This document shows positions 57,094 to 64,000 of a stretch of DNA of 64,000 nt, piece after piece; the first letter of the stretch is position 1, and each line of letters begins with the position of its first letter. Below the pieces are notes generated by a model. That model had not been told where the DNA came from, searched no databases, and saw only the letters and a list, made by a program, of their open reading frames with translations. A program made the translations under genes and the position numbers. The stretch is from Trichostrongylus colubriformis (lineage: Eukaryota > Nematoda > Chromadorea > Rhabditida > Trichostrongylidae). The stretch covers positions 15,784,068-15,848,067 of the forward strand of contig OZ022259.1 in NCBI GenBank assembly GCA_963978905.1. The letters are read 5' to 3'.

Positions 57094-58898
57094 CAGAAAT
57101 TTTTCCTTAGTCTCACTATTCATGCGCTAACTACTCAATATATCCTAGCTACAATCGATCAAGTGACTCGCTATAGGTTCCTTGGTCTAGCTCTGCTAAG
57201 CAAGGTAGATTCGGCGACCGTTGCATGTATTATACGTTCATGTGGGCTGTGTGAAGTTATCAACTTCACGAGCAAAATCGTAATTGGTACTTGTTGTGGT
57301 AGGTAGAACTAGACAGGAGGGATTGCAAAGAGAACCCCAATAGGCTTGGGCCCTCTCTACAGAGCAGTGACTGTGCTGGCTGTTGCGCTCGATGTACTGC
57401 CTGAGTTTACTGACGGTTCTATCTGTTTTGGACTGGGTTAAATAATGGTCTATGCAGGAAGAGGGACTGCTACCGTTTCACGCTGCAGTCACCCGTAGTG
57501 GCTTTGAAAAGGCATGACCCCAATTTACACTGTGAAACTTCCATCAGTGTACGAACGTGGAACTATGCCATTCATTCCAGTTGAAGGAAAAAGTTCAAAA
57601 TGTGAAGAAAGCATGGACGCTCATTAAATCATATCACGTCAGAAAGAATGTGAGACGCTTCACGGGATCACCATGAAAATGGGAAAGGCCGCAGTAATAA
57701 AAAGTGATTACGATAAATTAGATTTACCGATTTCACGGCTGGGCAGGCTCAACATTCGAAGAAAAAGGTTTTCAGGTAAATTATAGCGCATAACACTTGC
57801 ACATATATAATGCACATCGTGACTCCGAAAAGTCGAATGGGGAAGTTCCAGAATTAATGTATACACTTGCCACAAAGAAGTGCAGTGGTTATTTTCTGGC
57901 CACTCATATTTGCAGGAATACATGTTGCAAAAGCAGCGGCATTCGTCCTACTTTTATTGACATTGTTCTTACAATACTTCAACTTTTCGTATGTAAAAGG
58001 GGTTTTCACATGTCCTATCGCATTGTCGGTGCGGAGGATGGAGTCACAGGCGGCGGCTCCTGAAAAAGTGGTCACAGCGTTTTCTCAATCAGTGGCCAAG
58101 TCTAGTTTATGAAAGAAGAGGGGTAAGAGGGTTAACAGGAAACGAGAAGAATGTGCTTTACGATGACGATCTGTGTCGTTTTCAGGGTTCGGCTACTTCG
58201 TCGCCGTAGGCATAATCACGTACACCTCAAAATATGGCTGTATCGTGATCCTGCACAGTGAGCCCAACCACTAGCTCACATAGCATTCTTAGTGGAATGG
58301 GAATCCTTCACACGCTGAGATTGCATCCCACACAGTCAGTGCTTTTTTCACAAAAAATCAACGCTATTGTGACACTGGTGGTGAACTTATTTCTTTCGTT
58401 GGTGTTTTATTCCAGTCACCACGTGGCGTGGCATACAGTATCCATAGTTAGGACTGGCGCTCCAGCACTCCGTGGCTAGTAAAAGATCATTGGAGTAGGT
58501 TCCTGGGATGATTAATAGGGCATATTATAATCATAAAGTATGATGTACCACCACCCCTGCTGTACACTTTTCAAGTAAAACTTTCTGCTTGCGATGTCAT
58601 TTTCTGTCCGCTTTGTGTCACTGATAGGCCATCGCTGACGGTTGGGAACACGTCGTCGCAGTGTTCTATCAGTGGAGAGCAAGTCTACGACTCCCCCCTT
58701 GCTTTTTGGCTCGATACATGTACCAAGCTGGTTTGGTAATAAACTTTTTTGAACTAATCACTTCAATCTTCTCTTGACGTTTCATCATGTATTACTGTAG
58801 CCTTAACTACATTACCACTTCATTCACTGTGTTGGATTAAACAGCGCGAGTTTCTGTTACTAGGCAGGGGATTTCATATTTCTCACTATTCAGGTAAT

Positions 58899-61800
58899 AT
58901 GGTGTGCGACTGCCTTATCGACACAGTAGGATACTGTCTTCTAGGTTTTCTTGCTCTAAAAGTACTCATCGGTCTGTACAAGATTCTTTATCCTTATGTG
59001 ATTGCTACACCAAATGATTTACATTCATTGGCAGGAGCCAAATGGGCAGGTTCGGATTGCTAGTATGTTTTTCGAGCTATTCGGTTATACCTAACATCTC
59101 TGTGCTGCTTGCTGCGTTTATTTTGTAATCAAAGGTGGAGGTGCTATCTGAATGATCGGGAGAGGCCCCTCTAACGACCTTTGCTTTCAAAAATCGACAT
59201 AGGGGGATGTAAAAATTCGACACAGAAGAGAGAATCAGGGGTACTTCAGTAACAAGAGTCTGAAACGGAATAAGCAAACCTGGAAAATTCATTATTTATT
59301 TCAATACACTCAAAGGTGCGCACAATAAATCAGAAGATCAAAGGTGTGAAAAGCATTGGCATGTAAACAGCTACACATGGGCTCAGCATGGTATAATATC
59401 AAAAAAAAAATCAAATAGGAACAATATTGTATGTGTTGTGCGCTTTTAGATGAGGTGGCACAAACTGATATAGCAGAATCGATAAAATTGTGAATTTATT
59501 TGTTGCGTTGATTGATGCGTCTAATGTAGAGCTGACGTAAGCATCGACATCGAAGGTGTCGACGTACTGTAGTCAGACTAGTGTAATAATTCATCAAAGG
59601 TAGGTGTGATAGGCAGGATTCGGTTCTGTTTGTCTGCGATTCAAAAATGAATCAGAAAACAAAGAGAATGAGTAAGATCACTTAGTATAATAATATGGGA
59701 ATTACAGTCATCACCCTCCCCCTTCTCACTTATCCTGCAAAGGTTGCTGGAACCAGTAGTGTGTAGGGGGGTGTATATCGTTAGGACAGAAACGTCGCGT
59801 GGCCGTGTTCGGCACGCGACGAGATGGTGCGAGCTATGCGCGCCGTATTAGTTGAGTCCTGAAGCGATTACGCCTAGAATGAGGCGTAGAGCACCGTCAT
59901 CGCTTCAAGACTCATCCGATAAGGCGCGCATAGCTCGCACCATCTCGTCGCGCGCCAAACACGGCCACGCGACGTTTCTGTCCTAACGATATACACCCGT
60001 GTGTAGGGTAGGCCACCTAATTCGAAGGTTTCAAAAATTTGAATGGTTTTGTCTACATTTGTTCTTCACTGGCTAGGCGCTTAGTACCCTTTCTCTCATT
60101 ACTGTACGCGATAGGCTACCCAAGATTATCGCGAAATCACTGGGATGGGCATAGGCTTTTCGGAATGAAAGATGGTATGAAACGAGCAATGTTTTCCTTC
60201 CAATAATTTCACGTATACGCTTTGATTTACGAATTTCTGAAGTCATCATTTCAATTCTTTTATTACAGTAGTAACGGGTTCAACGGATGGAATTGGAAAG
60301 GCATATGCATACGAATTAGCCAGGAAAGGCTTCAACATTTACCTTGTTTCGCGGACACAGTCGAAACTTGATGAACTCGAGAGAGATCTCCACCAAAAGT
60401 ATAGTCAGGTGAGGGCTATCCTTGATTTTGCATGATGGATCGCCAGGTAGCCTCCATACCCTTATTGTGTGTGACTCGTACGACTCACAATCAGACTGAG
60501 ATTACACCTTGCGATTCTGCGATCCGTGCGGTGTGCGGATCGCACATCGCATGTGTCGTCTTTTCCCTCTTGAGCGTGCCTGCTTTCCCTCTACAATGCT
60601 AGTCTGTACTTCTGTAGTCTGTACCATGACTTACGCCCCCAAAGGATACGGGAAAATAGCACATTCAAGTTAGAGCGCGCATTATACCACATGCGATCCT
60701 GCAGCTCGCAAATGCGCTGATCGATATGCACATAATCTTTAGTCGAACAGCAAGCGGACACGCATGGTATAGCCTCAGTTGGACCACCGCGCTTTCAATA
60801 TTTTTAAAGTGGTCGCGTTTCATTTGATTTCATCGAATGTATCAATTTCTAAAGGATGTACAAGCTCTAGCGGTGATAATGAAAAAAATGAGAAAAAAAA
60901 AGAATGAGAAAATAGATAAAAAGTAAACGGCAAAATGAAAAGCGACCAGGTCACAAATTATCAATGAAGCGCACGCAATAGTCGTCGTACAATCCAATCA
61001 GATGATAGTGATTTTTTTTGCAAACAAAGGAAGCTTTAGTACAGGTACTCGTTTAGGTTGCGATCAAAACATTTGCATTTGATTTTGGAGTCGGCTCCCT
61101 GGAAGACTATAAACCCCTACTTGAAGCTCTTGACAAAGTTGATGTAGGAATTCTTGTCAACAATGTCGGAATGGGCTATGAATATCCCGAGGTTTGTTGT
61201 TCGTTCTTCCTTATGATTTTTTGGAGGAGTGTTTGCTGATTCCCAAACTTTAGATTCTTCACGAGCTTGAAGGAGGTCTCGAATCCGTTAGGAACATCAC
61301 AACAATTAACACATTACCTGTAACTATTGTAAGTTCATTTCTAATCGTTTTCCTATAGTGGACCAGTTTTAAACTAAGGTTTTATTAATCCTAAAAAACG
61401 AAATAAGAATATTCCCAAGAACTCCCTTTGTTTTATCAATTCAGCGTAAGCGATGTCATTTCTGGATCATTTTCAGCTATCCACCCATATAATCAAGCAG
61501 ATGTTAACCCGCAAAACGGGTGTTATAGTCAACTTGTCCTCTTTCGCCAGCTACAACCCCATGGCTCTTTGGGCTGTGTACTCTGCTGCTAAAGTAAATG
61601 CTCTGTTACGGCTACTACACATTGATTAATGAAATAAGCGTCCTTATTCCAGAAGTTTGTGTCATGGTTTTCGGAGATTCTACGAATGGAATACAGTGAT
61701 AAGGGCATCACAATCCAAACACTCTGTCCTATGATGGTAGCGACAAAAATGAGCAAGGTTCTTTTATCGAGGTTCAGCCTCCCCAAATTTTGCTCCTCAT

Positions 61801-62098
61801 TATTCTTTATGTATTTTTTGCGTGTTAAGGTTCGTAGGACTTCCTTCTTTACACTAACTACCGAGAATTTCGTAAGGTCTGCAGTTAGGAGTATTGGTCT
61901 CATCGGCGACACCACTGGTTGCCTGCCTCATCAACTCCAGGTTCAAATTTCAGATCAATCTGATTTTCACCTCACTTTTTCTGTTTTCAGGTGGAAGCAC
62001 TTAACTTTGTCCCCGGGTTCATACTGAACAGGATCCTTACCAACCATAGTAAAGGTACACGGAAAGCTGCACTTAGGAAGAGAGCTAAGGCTCAATAA
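58899..62098 (+). CDS. let-767: LET-767-like 17-beta-HSD / 3-ketoacyl-CoA reductase, copy 2
   Basis: Eight exons: 58899-59049, 60269-60408, 61057-61191, 61254-61328, 61477-61593, 61653-61757, 61830-61940, 61991-62098. Each has exactly the length of its partner in copy 1, giving 313 codons. I count about ten amino-acid differences from copy 1 (roughly 97% identity), three of them in the N-terminal membrane segment. [14 protein letters not shown], Ser189, Tyr202 and Lys206 are all kept; the serine loop changes from SSSAS to SSFAS. Both copies look functional. The upstream sequence is shared with copy 1 only to about 58587, so more distal regulation may differ. The gene symbol is tentative, as for copy 1. 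Confidence 0.92.
59769..59998. mobile_element. 230-bp fold-back MITE in intron 1 of reductase copy 2
   Basis: GGGTGTATATCGTTAGGACA at the left is exactly inverted at the right, and pairing continues almost perfectly for about 80 bases, then more loosely to the centre. GTGTGTAGGG flanks both sides (59759-59768, 59999-60008), a 9-10 bp target duplication as in Mutator-like elements. Copy 1 lacks the insertion at the matching site near 31091-31100. Confidence 0.9.
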
Positions 62099-62201
62099 AT
62101 GATCTGAATTGGCTGCCAATACTTAATCACACCGGCAAGGATTCTACGAAAATACCTTTCTTCTCTACGCTAGAGTGTCAGGATTCTAATTCTAGAGCTT
62201 A

Positions 62202-63220
62202 CAAGGGGAGGACCACAGGTCGAAGTGGCCATTCGGAATGGGATACATATGGTCCAACGTATTTTCGGACGCTGATCTTGAATCTGTATTCGAAATTTGC
62301 AGAACGATTCTCTGGGCGGAGTTATGGAGGTTTTTTTTGAAAAAACAGTACTATCATATGGTAGGTTTGGAAGCCATGGCACGCGAGCCAGACGTTCTTG
62401 CGCGGAACCAGGGCGATTTTCGTGTTCAGGGAGCCAAACTACCTCAAAGTTTTTAGCCAATTCGAGATTTTGACCAAATTTCGGAAAAATTCACGAGCTA
62501 TAGGGTGGCAGCACATTGAACGAAGGAGAAGTCGTTGACCCTTGCCTAGGAAATGCTCCTATTTGACGCTTGTTCGTACATTTAGTGCGATGGGCATGTG
62601 TGAAAGGTATGTGTAGGCTGTCCTGTTCAGGTTGCAGGGTTTTCTGTAGAAGAAAATTCAAAAACTACCACTTTATCCCCTGGCCACCCCCAATTTTACG
62701 AAGTTGGACCAAAAACTGGATTTGGCTGAAAATTTGCACAGAGGGGCAATTCGATCCCCTGTGCCCAAATATCATAATCTTTTTACCGTGCAACGCCTAA
62801 TTCGTGTGGTATGGGAATCTTTTCACTTGGTATCCTCCTTTCGAGTAATATTAGTAGTTATAAATAAAGTGGCAGAGTGATGTGTGCGATAGGTTCCAGT
62901 ACAAGGAAACGTCCAGAAGTGAAAGAAGTACTTACTGACAAGTAAACACAAAATGCAAAAAAACCGCACCGGCGGGGAGCAAACCCATGACCCTTGTCCA
63001 GTAGATCCGGAACACTACCAGTGAGCCCCTGAGGCCGTTGCTTGCTTTGCAAGCGGCCGTTCTGATGTAATAGTGCCTCGTCACAGAAAAACCTCCATAG
63101 CTTTGCTCAGAGAATCGTTCTGCAAATTTCGAATACAGATTCGGGATCAGCGTCCGGAAATGCGTCGGACCATAAGTATCCCATTTCGGATGGCCACTTC
63201 GACCTGGGGTCCTTCCCTTG
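62202..63220. mobile_element. TIR element downstream of reductase copy 2
   Basis: TTA is duplicated at both ends (62199-62201, 63221-63223); copy 1 has a single TTA at 33248-33250, the empty site. The ends are CAAGGGGAGGACC and its inverse. It is the same family as 8350-9373 but inserted the other way round. No transposase is visible. Confidence 0.9.
62965..63036 (-). repeat. tRNA-like segment inside the TIR element
   Basis: The minus strand reads GGCTCACTGGTAGTG with a GC-rich stem and GGGTTTGCTCCC, homologous to 8528-8602. It is SINE-like at best; the promoter-box matches are weak. Confidence 0.4.
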
Positions 63221-64000
63221 TTAGAGAATTTTAGTCAATTTCGGTGATTGTTTTCGTTCCAGTTCTTATTTATTGTTTTCGTTCCAGATCGCAGTGAATA
63301 AAACACGTGTCTTTTGCCTTTATTATTTGGTTTCTCGTACATTACCACTCGTCCTCTTTATAGTACGCACTTTTATTGCTGTGCTACATTTAGGCAAAGT
63401 AATAATAGGCCGTTATGTACTTACAAGTAAATGCTATTGTCGTACAGAAGTTCAACAGTTTCAAAGAATTATAGGGTACCTAATAATGGCAAGCGCTCTG
63501 GATTTTACTCTTGAGTGATTTTGTGTTGTAAGTTCCATGATCGAAGAGGCGTAAGCAAGAGACCACAACGCATGACTGCACACCCGTACAGAGCAACACA
63601 TGAAAGTTCTGGATAGCTTATCTGAAACGCCGTCAGTGCCAGCCAAGACCTGGTTATACCTTACGAAACCACAAATGGAAAGACCGCAAAATCGCAAACA
63701 GCGGCGGCGCGGTGTGCGACGCGGTCCTCACTGTCGCAGGCAGCTTAGGGGAAAGTCGGACGAAAAGTAAAAGAAGTAGTGCATATGGAAGTCGAGATGC
63801 CTAGTAACAGGACAGTGGAGAAAAAACGGATGGAAATGGCCAAAAATCCGAGATATAGGAGACATATTGTAGTGAGCTTCAAGCTAAAACTGCGAAAGCG
63901 CGTGGTAAAACCTTCGATCCCGCCGCATCGGCGCAGGGCGCTTTTTCACCGGGATTTCGCCACAGATAGCCTTCTTAACCCCAGAACTACCATGTGAGTG

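Larger units (their letters stand above)
55013..58586. other. Spacer between BEL-2 and the second reductase block
   Basis: It holds two fold-back repeats (56008-56282, 56871-57093). An open frame at 55100-55396 is rich in Arg and Cys, with no known domain. Around 57870-58260 there are short frames with hydrophobic runs and a TTTTCAG acceptor at 58180; they may be exons of a small membrane protein, but I cannot build a consistent model. Confidence 0.4.
58587..64000 (+). repeat. Duplicated block, copy 2 (runs off the window)
   Basis: It is collinear with 29921-34260. It carries two insertions that copy 1 lacks (59769-59998 and 62202-63220) and lacks about 70 bp and 100 bp found near 33885-34170 of copy 1. 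The right limit of the duplication is outside the window. Confidence 0.92.

Noticed and set aside
57867..58260. Possible small membrane-protein gene with a TTTTCAG acceptor at 58180
   Set aside because: No donor gives a consistent frame between the two candidate exons.
1..64000. CRISPR arrays, rRNA genes, intact tRNA genes, bacterial operons
   Set aside because: None seen. The only tRNA-like segments are the SINE-like pieces, and the direct repeats are LTRs or the gene duplication.

Overview
The window looks like nuclear DNA of a parasitic nematode, most likely a strongylid close to the hookworms. Four kinds of host gene can be read exon by exon. Their proteins resemble the Caenorhabditis orthologues, introns end in TTTCAG-type acceptors, and spacers and introns are full of mariner, Tc1/Tc3, fold-back, LINE and BEL/Pao elements. 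I cannot name the species from sequence alone. Exon limits below come from splice signals and phase. Every multi-exon model closes on a whole number of codons.

Layout. 1-4.9 kb holds a dead mariner and two hairpin repeats. 4985-11215 (+) is alkb-8, a tRNA wobble-uridine modification enzyme (RRM, AlkB oxygenase, methyltransferase) with a repeat nest in intron 12. 11732-14317 (-) is ears-2, mitochondrial glutamyl-tRNA synthetase. 14.3-16.9 kb has a LINE remnant and small repeats. 16894-29592 (+) is rpn-13/ADRM1, the proteasomal ubiquitin receptor; it is spread over 12.7 kb because introns 4 and 10 are full of transposons. 30230-33147 (+) is a let-767-like 17-beta-hydroxysteroid / 3-ketoacyl-CoA reductase. 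A second intact copy lies at 58899-62098, within a duplicated block that reaches the window end.

Between the two reductase copies lie two nearly complete BEL/Pao LTR retrotransposons, head to head and only 41 bp apart. BEL-1 (35137-44979, -) has gag, protease, RT, RNase H, integrase, an env-like gene of the phlebovirus-glycoprotein type, and a last small zinc-knuckle ORF before the 3' LTR. BEL-2 (45021-55007, +) has gag to integrase, then a coiled-coil plus zinc-knuckle ORF where env would sit, and is itself broken by a Tc3-like fold-back element. The LTR pairs are about 98-99% identical, so insertion was fairly recent, yet the coding frames carry many stops and shifts.

The host genes are housekeeping functions (tRNA modification, mitochondrial aminoacylation, proteasome, lipid/steroid reduction) and share no evident pathway. 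rpn-13 followed by the let-767-like gene on the same strand, 638 bp apart, resembles the gene order I recall from C. elegans. The most unusual material is the 3' accessory zinc-knuckle ORF shared by both BEL elements, the abnormal left end of BEL-2, and the empty-site evidence that the gene duplication gives for two fold-back elements.
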